Shown one piece after another: positions 16,978 to 23,691 of a stretch of 64,000 nt of DNA (position 1 is the stretch's first letter; every line of letters begins with the position of its first letter). The stretch is taken from contig CAJTJP010000005.1 in the NCBI GenBank assembly GCA_910576855.1, positions 1-64,000 on the forward strand, read 5' to 3'. The notes beneath the pieces are model-generated. The model saw only the letters and a program-made list of their open reading frames with translations, did not search any database and had not been told where the DNA came from. A program made the position numbers and the translations under genes. Source of the stretch: Erysipelotrichales bacterium. GTDB lineage: Bacteria; Bacillota_I; Bacilli_A; Erysipelotrichales; Erysipelotrichaceae.

Positions 16978-17271
16978 TTAACTATTCATTAGTAATTTGT
17001 TAATATGCTTTATTTTTATCAATATATTCAATGGTGCCTTATCTTTCCACTCAACTACAAGACTGGAAGGATTGACAGGACAAGGCACTTCCCCTCTAAT
17101 ATACCAAAAGTTTATTTGTTTACTCGGCTTCTTCTTAAAAGCTCTTACTTCTCCATGTTGTGCTCTACATATATATTTATATCCTTGATCTCGAAGTTTT
17201 TCTAATATTTGTAATTGGTAATTTAGTTCATCATAGTTATATTTCAAAATAGACTTCCTCTCTTTCTTCAT
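16978..17271 (-). CDS. Uncharacterised cargo protein, 97 aa (paralogue of 21568-21936)
   Basis: The protein contains KSILKYNYDELNYQLQILEK and GEVRAFKKKPSKQINFWYIR, nearly identical to the 122-residue protein at 21568. The homologous DNA upstream of ATG 17271 is interrupted by a stop, so this copy has lost ~24 N-terminal residues and has no clear ribosome site. It may be translated only by coupling to the 46-residue gene upstream, or it may be decaying. Function is unknown. Confidence 0.6.
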   Translation of the reverse strand: MKKERKSILKYNYDELNYQLQILEKLRDQGYKYICRAQHGEVRAFKKKPSKQINFWYIRGEVPCPVNPSSLVVEWKDKAPLNILIKIKHINKLLMNS

Positions 17272-17290
17272 AAACGAATCATTAGTCTTT

Positions 17291-17431
17291 TTACTGGGAA
17301 TTTAATACAGCTATGTAATTGCCGTTCAATTTGTTCCACTCTGCTGTATGGTGGTCGCTCCCCCATTTCATCCATAGGCAGCATATAACAAACGTTAAGA
17401 TGCAACACGCTTTCCATTGGTTTCTACTCAT
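17291..17431 (-). CDS. Small membrane peptide, 46 aa
   Basis: ATG 17431 overlaps the end of the cysteine-repeat gene and has a strong GGAGGAGG 5 nt upstream. The peptide begins MSRNQWKACCILTFVICCLW, a basic start followed by one hydrophobic segment, and then has a polar tail. It could be a membrane-anchored or exported peptide. It has no recognised family. Confidence 0.6.
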   Translation of the reverse strand: MSRNQWKACCILTFVICCLWMKWGSDHHTAEWNKLNGNYIAVLNSQ

Positions 17432-18035
17432 GGATTACCTCCTCCAACTCAAACAGAGCTTTCACTTTCTGAATCTCTTTCAAGTACTGCTCACGGTATA
17501 TATCATTATCAGCGTGCGTTTTTAATACTGCTTTTTCAAATTCCTCTAAATCACCACGGAAACAACCACATACAACCTGCAAGGACATTCCTTTTTCTGT
17601 TTTCCCGTAATAAAATGTGGTCCGATCCTTTCTTGAACCGATACGATCGGTGCGATGTAATGTTGGATTTTCTGTATATCGCTCGCAACAATAGCAACCA
17701 CAGCAATTATCGCAATTATCGCAATTACAGCAATTATGGCAATTATAGCAATTATAGCAATCATAGCAATTATCGCAATTACAGCAATCACGGCAATTAT
17801 CGCAATTACAGCAATCACGGCAATTACAGCAATCACGACAATTATCGCAATTACAGCAATCACGGCAATTATGGCAATTATGGCAATTATAGCAATCACT
17901 GCAATCACTGCAATTATAGCAATTATAACAATTAATCATACTGCTGCTTAATTCCTTCGCACGCTCTTCGCTGCAATAATCATTCCAACGATTGCCATTT
18001 TCGTCGATCCAATATCCGTTTTCATGTTTCATCAT
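17424..18035 (-). CDS. Cysteine-triplet-repeat protein, 203 aa
   Basis: The layout is N-terminal GYWIDENGNRW (residues 7-17), then about 27 tandem [N/D]-C-x triplets (about residues 34-117), then a C-terminal domain with TTFYYGKTEKGMSLQVV and an E/K-rich helix. Cysteine is every third residue over more than 80 residues, with a nine-residue super-repeat (RDCCNCDNC-like). The protein at 18875 has the same three-part layout. No export signal is seen, so the cysteines should be reduced; metal binding or a beta-helix are possible. GAGGTAAC precedes the ATG. No family name is recognised. Confidence 0.85.
   Translation of the reverse strand: MMKHENGYWIDENGNRWNDYCSEERAKELSSSMINCYNCYNCSDCSDCYNCHNCHNCRDCCNCDNCRDCCNCRDCCNCDNCRDCCNCDNCYDCYNCYNCHNCCNCDNCDNCCGCYCCERYTENPTLHRTDRIGSRKDRTTFYYGKTEKGMSLQVVCGCFRGDLEEFEKAVLKTHADNDIYREQYLKEIQKVKALFELEEVIHE
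17702..17937. repeat. 9-bp tandem repeat array inside the cysteine-repeat gene
   Basis: About 26 units of CAATYAYNG occur without gaps, with a 27-bp higher-order unit (three 9-mers) repeated several times. Codon choice is far more uniform than in the related array at 19600-19800, so the array has expanded recently. The 9-bp period preserves the frame. Confidence 0.9.
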
Positions 18036-18036
18036 G

Positions 18037-18225
18037 TTACCTCTTTTCTTTTAATCTTTGTAATAATAAATAATAAATGTAGTCATACTTAAGTATCATG
18101 GCATTACCTATTCTTGACCAATCCCTATTGCGAATTTCTAACAGCATAAGCTCTAATTGACGTTTATTCATAGTTTTCAGTGTTGGAAACAGTTGTTCTG
18201 CCCTTGTTAGTTGTAATTTTTTCAT
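18037..18225 (-). CDS. Small cargo protein, 62 aa (paralogue of 22298-22564)
   Basis: ATG 18225 sits directly after the upstream stop (TAAAATG), with GAGG 9 nt before. The protein begins MKKLQLTRAEQLFPTLKTMN and is basic and helical. It matches the copy at 22298 almost residue for residue up to its end. Function is unknown. Confidence 0.7.
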   Translation of the reverse strand: MKKLQLTRAEQLFPTLKTMNKRQLELMLLEIRNRDWSRIGNAMILKYDYIYYLLLQRLKEKR

Positions 18226-18226
18226 T

Positions 18227-18472
18227 TTATTTTTCCTCTTTTCTTTTGATTTCATCAGCAGCCCATGAAGTCACGACATTCTCAACCTCTCTTAGTTGAT
18301 CCTCATAATCTGCTTTATCCTTATACTGCAATGATACGCATAAATTGCATCCAAAAGCTTCATCTAATGAAGTCATTTCACAATCACCTATCCAGTGATC
18401 ATCTAATCCGAATTCGTCTGTAACCTTTTGAATAATATAATTGATGTCACTTTCTACTTTATAGCTATTCAC
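18227..18472 (-). CDS. Small cargo protein, 81 aa (paralogue of 22566-22823)
   Basis: GTG start at 18472 with AAGGAGAG upstream, overlapping the previous gene by 8 nt. It contains DDHWIGDCEMTSLDEAFGCN and LQYKDKADYEDQLREVEN. A second full copy lies at 22566 and a fragment of a third at 21325-21420. It is acidic and soluble; no family is recognised. Confidence 0.75.
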   Translation of the reverse strand: MNSYKVESDINYIIQKVTDEFGLDDHWIGDCEMTSLDEAFGCNLCVSLQYKDKADYEDQLREVENVVTSWAADEIKRKEEK

Positions 18473-18644
18473 CGCTTGAACCCTCTCCTTCTTTTTTTAC
18501 GGCAAACGCCTTTGTACCATTGCTTACAACGGCATAGCTCATGTCATCAGTGTAATGATGGATGAAAAAGCCTTTGTTTTCTGCCTGTTCCAGCGTCATT
18601 TCGTCAATGCGGAATTGCCCGCGCGGTGTCTTAATGTATTTCAT
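18465..18644 (-). CDS. Small cargo protein, 59 aa
   Basis: It is the first gene after leader copy E (AAAGGAG, ATG 18644). The peptide begins MKYIKTPRGQFRIDEMTLEQ and contains YAVVSNGTKAFAV. It resembles short phage or plasmid proteins that carry a defence- or replication-neutral fold, but I cannot name the family. Its stop overlaps the GTG start of the next gene, so the unit is translationally coupled. Confidence 0.7.
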   Translation of the reverse strand: MKYIKTPRGQFRIDEMTLEQAENKGFFIHHYTDDMSYAVVSNGTKAFAVKKEGEGSSGE

Positions 18645-18649
18645 GTTTA

Positions 18650-18847
18650 TCTCCTTTAAGGGGGTTGCCCTATCTACCTTACACTTTTAACGGAAGCCGT
18701 TTCTTACGAGACGTAACAGGTGGAGACTTGTACTACCTGTTACGTGGAGTAGGAACGGCAATATTTGCGACAGCTCATTTATTAATAAAGAGCGGTAGCG
18801 TGCCTTTTTGCTCTGTGCCGAAAGTGATCTGCAGGCACAGAGCCGCC
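18650..18847 (-). repeat. Structured 5' leader repeat, copy E
   Basis: Complete copy. The outer hairpin reads GGCTCTGTGCC...GGCACAGAGC, with G and C changed on both arms so that pairing is kept compared with copy A. This is a compensatory change. Confidence 0.9.
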
Positions 18848-18856
18848 AAAAAAATT

Positions 18857-18872
18857 ATGGACAGGTGCCCAT
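18857..18872. repeat. TGGACA-N2-TGTCCA palindrome, copy 4
   Basis: ATGGACAGGTGCCCAT, one mismatch, just after the gene ending at 18875. Confidence 0.5.
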
Positions 18873-18874
18873 AA

Positions 18875-19912
18875 TTACATATATAAAATATTAGTCGCAT
18901 TATCCAGTGCATTTAAAAATTCATTATAACTGATATCGTACTTTTCTATTTCAATTTCCTCAAGGATGGATACTACATAACGGAAGAATGGTCGAACCAC
19001 TACACAATATTCTTTTTGTTTCACGCTTAGATCAAGGGAAAGAGGTTCCTCCAACGTAAAATCGTTTGCTAAAAACTTATGATAAACGTTATCTATTTCC
19101 TTCAAGTTAATTCGTGCTTCATTGCTAACATAATCATTCTCCCATTCACCAAGTATATAATGGATAATCAATGCGCTTATCCTCATATTAAGCTCGCTAC
19201 CATCCTCAGAGAAACATTCTATAATTTTTTCTTCCAACAGTGCTTGAGCATCTGTTATATCCTCGATCATTAAATCATTATTTATCATTTTACTTTTTTC
19301 TTTTTCTAAAGCAACTGATTTAAATTGATTCAATAAATCCGTATATTCACTATAAGAATAGATGCATTTCTGATTTTTAAACCAATGTTCAAACTCTTTC
19401 TCAGTTCCACAAAAATCTTTGTAAACTACTGTTTCTTTTCCTCTTGTATCATCTATAACTTGAAGCGAAGCTATAACTTGAATAGAAGTGCCACTGCATG
19501 TTTTACCGTAAATAAATGTAAATTTCTGGCCTTTATCAACAAAATGATATGTAAACGGCGTGCTTCCATAGCCTTTTATTTTATGAGAATTACAACATGA
19601 ATGACATTGAAGCATTGTACTGCATTCATCGCATGATTCGCATTTATCACAATTTAAGCAACACTTGCAGCTTACACAAGATATACATAAAAAGCAATTT
19701 TCACAGAAAATGCAAGAATCACATTCAGAACACATTTTACAAGATATGCAACTACTGCAGTTACAGCAATCTCTGCATGACAGACAATCGGTACATCTAT
19801 AGGAATTTATTAAAGATTCACTATATTTTAATGCTTTTTCTTCACTTACTGCTTTTGCACTCCATTTATTTTCATTCTCATCGATCCAATAATCACCCAC
19901 TAATTTTATCAT
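18875..19912 (-). CDS. Cysteine-triplet-repeat protein fused to an element-specific C-terminal domain, 345 aa
   Basis: N-terminal DYWIDENENKW, then about 25 x-C-x triplets (about residues 40-110, e.g. CRDCCNCSSCISCKMCSEC), then FTFIYGKTCSGTSIQV, as in the 203-residue protein. The last ~140 residues (from LLEEKIIECFSEDGSELN to NALDNATNILYM) match the C-terminal domain of the protein at 23053, so this is a fusion of two cargo families. Triplets here are more varied ([S/N/D/F]-C-x) than in the shorter protein. It is a single-gene cassette behind leader copy F. The function is unknown. Confidence 0.85.
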   Translation of the reverse strand: MIKLVGDYWIDENENKWSAKAVSEEKALKYSESLINSYRCTDCLSCRDCCNCSSCISCKMCSECDSCIFCENCFLCISCVSCKCCLNCDKCESCDECSTMLQCHSCCNSHKIKGYGSTPFTYHFVDKGQKFTFIYGKTCSGTSIQVIASLQVIDDTRGKETVVYKDFCGTEKEFEHWFKNQKCIYSYSEYTDLLNQFKSVALEKEKSKMINNDLMIEDITDAQALLEEKIIECFSEDGSELNMRISALIIHYILGEWENDYVSNEARINLKEIDNVYHKFLANDFTLEEPLSLDLSVKQKEYCVVVRPFFRYVVSILEEIEIEKYDISYNEFLNALDNATNILYM

Positions 19913-19916
19913 AATG

Positions 19917-20116
19917 ATCTCCTTTAAGGGGGTTACCCTATCTACCTTACACTTTTAACAGAAGCCGTTGCTTGTGAGACGTAACAGGTGGAGACTTGTA
20001 CTACCTGTTACGTTGAATAAGTTACGGCAATATTTGCGGCAGCTCTTTCATTTATTGAGAGCGTTAGCGTGCCTTATTGCTCCGTGCCGCACGAAGCCTA
20101 CAGGCACGGAGCCGCC
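19917..20116 (-). repeat. Structured 5' leader repeat, copy F
   Basis: Complete copy leading into the 345-residue gene. The stem is perfect (CGTAACAGGT / ACCTGTTACG) and the loop unchanged. Confidence 0.9.
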
Positions 20117-20128
20117 CCGAAATACATA

Positions 20129-20227
20129 AAATAAAAGAAGCCTGCACAAGAGACTTCTGATTTTGATATCACCCCTCGCACTTTAATTATTCCATATATG
20201 TGCAAGTGGCTAACTATCAATATTCGC
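20129..20227 (-). repeat. Downstream repeat T, copy 2 (after the ART gene)
   Basis: It parallels 12551-12656, including the GGCTAACTATCAATATTCGC site at 20208-20227 and CTTTAATTATTCCAT. The shared stretch continues into the 3' coding ends of both neighbouring genes. Confidence 0.7.
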
Positions 20228-20234
20228 GGTTTTT

Positions 20235-21152
20235 TCAGCGTTCTAATTTCTTATCATGAAATTTACGAATTTCATTTTCTGTCTTATTAATGACTTCAGA
20301 AAGATTTGATAATTCTTGTTTTTGTTCTATCGTTTTTTCTTGATGTTGTTCAGTTAATTGCTTATGCGCATCATTTAAGCGCTCCGTTAATGAACGATTA
20401 TGCCTGTTATTTAATAAGGCTTGATGATTTTCCATAAGGTAAGGACTTATTTTCGGTTCTAAGTTTTTTACATCTTTAATCTGTTCAGGGAACCACGCAA
20501 CAATATGTTGATTATCTCTGAAATCGACTATCACACCATCATAACCCATTGTTTGATTGATAGCTTTTCTTAACTTCTCGGCATATTTGCCAAACAAAGT
20601 ATCCAATGTTCTTAAATCAGTGTTTTGAAAATAATTATTAACCATTTTTTTAATAAGCGGTTGAAATTCTTCCTTAGTTTTCGGATTTACTTCCCAAGAT
20701 TCTTCCACATAATCTCCTAATGGATTAGGCTCAAATTCATCATTAATATTATGATATAAAGTCGGAAGCTCTTTTACTATATCATATATAAACTTATTCG
20801 GTATCAAAACATTAGATAAATTGGTATCTTTAAGACCATTAATAACAATAGGATTTTTTATATTGACATAGGCTTCCACAACATTAGGATAAGCTTCACC
20901 GCTGAGCTTTACTCTTTCTTGTCCATTTTTATCGACATGAGCGAGCGTTGTAAACGATTCAGCAAAATCTCTTTTTGTCGTGAAGTAAAACCCACTTCCG
21001 TATTGATCGTTTCCTTGACCTGTAAAAGCCGGGTCAAATGAAAGTATCTTCGATCTTGTGCCGTGGTAGACCTTCAATAGATTACCTTGATCGTCACGAA
21101 CTTTGCTATGTTTAAAGTATTCCTTTTGACCGGAACTTAATGACTCATCCAT
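20235..21152 (-). CDS. ADP-ribosyltransferase-like protein (ART-PolyVal type)
   Basis: This 305-residue protein has VRDDQGNLLKVYHGTRSKI and GSGFYFTTKRDFAESF, the nucleotide-binding half of ADP-ribosyltransferases found in polyvalent proteins of phages and conjugative elements. A later YDGVIVDFRDNQHIVAWFPE strand block is also typical. In that family the domain usually forms part of a very long protein; here it stands alone. The last ~35 residues (VINKTENEIRKFHDKKLER) match the relaxase tail, perhaps a shared export or docking signal. It may modify a recipient target early in transfer. AAAGGAG precedes the ATG; the leader repeat is absent. Confidence 0.75.
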   Translation of the reverse strand: MDESLSSGQKEYFKHSKVRDDQGNLLKVYHGTRSKILSFDPAFTGQGNDQYGSGFYFTTKRDFAESFTTLAHVDKNGQERVKLSGEAYPNVVEAYVNIKNPIVINGLKDTNLSNVLIPNKFIYDIVKELPTLYHNINDEFEPNPLGDYVEESWEVNPKTKEEFQPLIKKMVNNYFQNTDLRTLDTLFGKYAEKLRKAINQTMGYDGVIVDFRDNQHIVAWFPEQIKDVKNLEPKISPYLMENHQALLNNRHNRSLTERLNDAHKQLTEQHQEKTIEQKQELSNLSEVINKTENEIRKFHDKKLER

Positions 21153-21169
21153 AATTTTCTCCTTTCAAA

Positions 21170-21210
21170 GACAAGAAAACCGACTAATTAACACAGTCGG
21201 TTTTCTTGTC
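21170..21210. terminator. 16-bp perfect inverted repeat upstream of the ART gene
   Basis: GACAAGAAAACCGACT and AGTCGGTTTTCTTGTC flank a 9-nt loop, 18 nt before the ART start. It is probably a bidirectional terminator that separates the ART gene from the debris upstream; an operator is the alternative. Confidence 0.55.
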
Positions 21211-21226
21211 TATTATTTCAATGCAC

Positions 21227-21324
21227 TAATTCTTGTTTTTGTTCTATCGTTTTTTTCTTGATGTTGTTCAGTTAATTGCTTATGCGCATCATTCAAGCGT
21301 TCCGTTAATGAACGGGTATGCCTG
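21227..21324 (-). pseudogene. Duplicate fragment of the ART gene 3' region
   Basis: It matches 20307-20405 almost base for base (coding RSLTERLNDAHKQLTEQHQEK) but has one extra T in a T run, which shifts the frame. It lies upstream of the intact gene, so it is left over from a duplication or deletion. Confidence 0.7.
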
Positions 21325-21420
21325 CTTTTCTTTCTGTTTCATCCTCCGCCCATGAGCATAGAAGTTTTTCAATTTCCGTTAACTCGGAAATATATTCTTC
21401 TTTATTCATATATTGCAACG
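21325..21420 (-). pseudogene. Fragment of the 81-residue cargo gene family
   Basis: The minus strand codes LQYMNKEEYISELTEIEK and then LLCSWAEDETERK, similar to the C-terminal half of the proteins at 18227 and 22566. The N-terminal half is missing and the fragment joins leader copy G directly. Confidence 0.7.
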
Positions 21421-21423
21421 CTG

Positions 21424-21537
21424 GTACTACCTGTTATGTAGAACGGTAACGGCAATATTTGCGTCAGCTCTTTATTTATGTCGAGCGTTAGCGTGCCTTA
21501 TTGCTCCGTGCCGCAAGAAAACTGTAGGCACGGAGCA
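21424..21537 (-). repeat. Structured 5' leader repeat, copy G (truncated)
   Basis: The outer hairpin, AT hairpin and one arm of the main stem remain. The break falls in the loop after GTAGTACC, so the ribosome-site half is lost and no gene follows in frame. Confidence 0.8.
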
Positions 21538-21548
21538 ACTAAAAAAAC

Positions 21549-21564
21549 ATGGACAGGTGTCCAC
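21549..21564. repeat. TGGACA-N2-TGTCCA palindrome, copy 5
   Basis: ATGGACAGGTGTCCAC lies just after the stop of the gene ending at 21568. Confidence 0.55.
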
Positions 21565-21567
21565 ATT

Positions 21568-21936
21568 TTAATTATTCATAAGTAGTTTGTTAATGCGCTT
21601 TATTTCGATTAAAATATTTAGCGGCGCCTTATCCTTCCACTCAACCGTAAGAGTAGCTGAATCAATAGGACAAGGCACTTCTCCTCTAACATACCAAAAG
21701 TTTATTTGTTTACTTGGCTTCTTCTTAAAAGCCCTTACTTCTCCATGTTCTGCTCTGCATATATACTTATATCCTTGATCTCGAAGTTTTTCTAATATTT
21801 GTAACTGGTAATTTAGCTCATCATAGTTATATTTCAAAATAGACTTCCTCTCTTTCTCTATAAATGAATCATCAGTCTTTTTCACTAAGACTTTAATGCA
21901 GGTAGGAAATTTTCCTTTATTACTCCCGATAGTCAA
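21568..21936 (-). CDS. Uncharacterised cargo protein, 122 aa (longer paralogue of 16978-17271)
   Basis: It shares KSILKYNYDELNYQLQILEK and AFKKKPSKQINFWY with the copy at 16978 and keeps the N-terminal segment (KGKFPTCIKVLVKKTDDSF) lost there. The TTG start at 21936 overlaps the 3' end of the frameshifted gene upstream; no good ribosome site is visible, so coupling or a downstream start is possible. Function is unknown. Confidence 0.65.
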   Translation of the reverse strand: MTIGSNKGKFPTCIKVLVKKTDDSFIEKERKSILKYNYDELNYQLQILEKLRDQGYKYICRAEHGEVRAFKKKPSKQINFWYVRGEVPCPIDSATLTVEWKDKAPLNILIEIKRINKLLMNN

Positions 21937-22301
21937 ACATATATTTTTCTACCACATCTGTTCCGACTGCATCAACGAACGCTTCGCCTCTCTCTTTTGA
22001 ATTAAAGCAAAAGCCATGATACTGCACAGCGTATAGACGAAGCCATTCTATGCGATGCTCTACGTGATTGAAACACATCGTCCATCTTTCTTGATTAGGG
22101 GCATCCCAATTCGGCTTAAAGGAGTACTCATCTAACAGTGCTAAGAATTTCTTGTAATCTTCACATTCTTCATATGTTCTGAATACAAGGTTATGCTTTA
22201 TAGTCCATTTATCAGCACTACTATTATTGTAAGTGACTCCAATACCACCACCTATATTTAAAAAATAGTATGGTTCTCCATCCTTAGGAATAAACTTTCA
22301 T
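21920..22301 (-). pseudogene. Frameshifted cargo gene, ~126 codons
   Basis: An ATG at 22301 with AGGAGAGG upstream overlaps the previous stop (ATGA) but runs into a stop after five codons. Removing one A from ATGAAAGTTT would open a long frame continuing FIPKDGEPYYFLNIGGGIG, then KHNLVFRTYEECEDYKKFLA, and NSKERGEAFVDAV to the stop at 21920. The long frame has no usable start of its own. The pattern resembles phage proteins of the W.P..G..YY.I type. It is either a pseudogene or a site of programmed or phase-variable slippage. Confidence 0.7.
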
Positions 22302-22564
22302 ATCAGCACCTCTCCTAAATCACCATTTTCAAGCTGAATGAATCGCTTGTTCGCTGATTCACTGCCGCTTAAATGACCCTTCTTTTCTTTTAATCTTTGA
22401 GTTAATAAATAATAAATGTATTCATGCTTAAGTATCATGGCATTACCTATTCTTGACCAATCCCTGTTGTGAATTTCTAACAGCATAAGCTCTAATTGAC
22501 GTTTATTCATAGTTTCCAGTGTTGGAAACAGTTGTTCTGCCCTTGTTAATTGTGATTTTTCCAT
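22298..22564 (-). CDS. Small cargo protein, 88 aa (paralogue of 18037-18225)
   Basis: ATG 22564 follows the upstream stop by one base (TAAAATG). It begins MEKSQLTRAEQLFPTLETMN and matches the 62-residue copy, then continues for ~26 residues (SGSESANKRFIQLENGDLGE). Its stop overlaps the start of the frameshifted gene. Confidence 0.7.
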   Translation of the reverse strand: MEKSQLTRAEQLFPTLETMNKRQLELMLLEIHNRDWSRIGNAMILKHEYIYYLLTQRLKEKKGHLSGSESANKRFIQLENGDLGEVLI

Positions 22565-22565
22565 T

Positions 22566-22823
22566 TTATATTTCCTCTTTGCTTTTAATTTCATCAGTAG
22601 CCCATAAAGTTACGATATTCTCAACCTCTCGTAGTTGATCTTCATAATCTGCTTTATCTTTATACTGCAATGATACGCATAAATTGCAGCCAAACGCTTC
22701 ATCTAATGAAGTCATTTCACAATCACCTATCCAGTGATCATCTAACTCAAATTCGCCTGTAACCTTTTGGATAATGAAGTTTAAATCACTTTCTACTTCA
22801 TAGCTGCTTCTCATTAATTTCAT
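22566..22823 (-). CDS. Small cargo protein, 85 aa (paralogue of 18227-18472)
   Basis: First gene behind leader copy H (AAAGGAG, 6 nt, ATG). It contains DDHWIGDCEMTSLDEAFGCN, identical to the paralogue. Its GAGGAAATATAA end supplies the ribosome site of the next gene. Confidence 0.75.
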   Translation of the reverse strand: MKLMRSSYEVESDLNFIIQKVTGEFELDDHWIGDCEMTSLDEAFGCNLCVSLQYKDKADYEDQLREVENIVTLWATDEIKSKEEI

Positions 22824-22827
22824 TAAG

Positions 22828-23027
22828 TTCTCCTTTAAGGGGGTTGCCCTATCTACCTTACACTTTTATCAGAAGCCGTTGCTTGTGAGACTTAACAGGT
22901 GGAGACTTGTACTACCTGTTACGTTGAATAAGTAACGGCAATATTTGCGATAGCTCATTAATTAATAACGAGCGTTAGCGTGCATTTTTTGCTCAGTGCC
23001 GCACGAAACCTATAGGCACGGAGCCGC
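22828..23027 (-). repeat. Structured 5' leader repeat, copy H
   Basis: Complete copy; the main stem has the same CTTAACAGG variant arm as copy B. It leads the duplicated block 22823-21568. Confidence 0.9.
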
Positions 23028-23037
23028 TAAACAAAGC

Positions 23038-23053
23038 ATGGACAAGTGTCCAT
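23038..23053. repeat. TGGACA-N2-TGTCCA palindrome, copy 6
   Basis: ATGGACAAGTGTCCAT touches the stop codon of the gene at 23053. Confidence 0.55.
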
Positions 23054-23619
23054 CATTTATATAAAACATTCGCTGCATTGTCCATAGCACTTAAAAATTG
23101 CTCATAACTGATATCATATCTTTCGATATCTATATCACATAAAATCTGCATCACATACGGAAAAATATCACGTACCGGCACAGTCGCGGCTTTTTTATCC
23201 GAACACTGAAGTTTAACCGAAATCGGCCTTGTCAAACTCTTATCAAAAGTCATAAACTTCTGATAGACATCATTTATTTCTTTAATCTTGATTTGTGCTT
23301 CAGCACTTATGTAGTCATTCTCCCACTTATCAATTATATATTGAATAAGAGATACAAGTTTTCTGAAATCAAGATCGCTATCGTACTTAGAGAAATGCTC
23401 AACGATTTTTTCCTCTAACATGGTCTGATCACCTTTTATTTTCTTTGAAACATCAAACATTGATAATCGGTTTTTTCGTTGTTCTGCTTTTAACTCAGTT
23501 TTTAAGCTTCTTATTTCTTCATTTAGCTTATGCAATTCCTTTTTTATTTTCCGCTTTCGATGCTTTCTGCCTTGTATATAACCTAAAAATAAACTAATTA
23601 TGATCAATAAAAAATCCAT
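23053..23619 (-). CDS. Membrane-anchored cargo protein, 188 aa
   Basis: An N-terminal hydrophobic anchor (MDFLLIIISLFLGYIQG) is followed by a highly basic stretch, a coiled coil (ELHKLNEEIRSLKTELK) and a C-terminal domain (from LEEKIVEHFSKYDSDLDF) homologous to the end of the 345-residue cysteine-repeat protein. That shared domain is therefore used both membrane-tethered and fused to the cysteine array. AAAGGAG precedes the ATG. No family is recognised. Confidence 0.7.
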   Translation of the reverse strand: MDFLLIIISLFLGYIQGRKHRKRKIKKELHKLNEEIRSLKTELKAEQRKNRLSMFDVSKKIKGDQTMLEEKIVEHFSKYDSDLDFRKLVSLIQYIIDKWENDYISAEAQIKIKEINDVYQKFMTFDKSLTRPISVKLQCSDKKAATVPVRDIFPYVMQILCDIDIERYDISYEQFLSAMDNAANVLYK

Positions 23620-23634
23620 AATATTCTCCTTTCA

Positions 23635-23664
23635 TAAAAAAAGGAAATGACTTTAGCCACTTCC
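23635..23664 (-). terminator. Terminator of the 111-residue OB-like gene
   Basis: GGAAGTGGCTAAAGTCATTTCC folds into a hairpin followed by seven T on the minus strand, 28 nt past the stop. Confidence 0.8.
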
Positions 23665-23691
23665 CGTTTAGAAATGATCTGATCTGAGGGA

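Noticed and set aside
17546..17908. Ile/Ala-rich and Asn/Tyr-rich ORFs across the 9-bp array (both strands)
   Set aside because: They are shadows of the in-frame 9-bp repeat; only the minus-strand cysteine frame has flanking domains, a ribosome site and a homologue.
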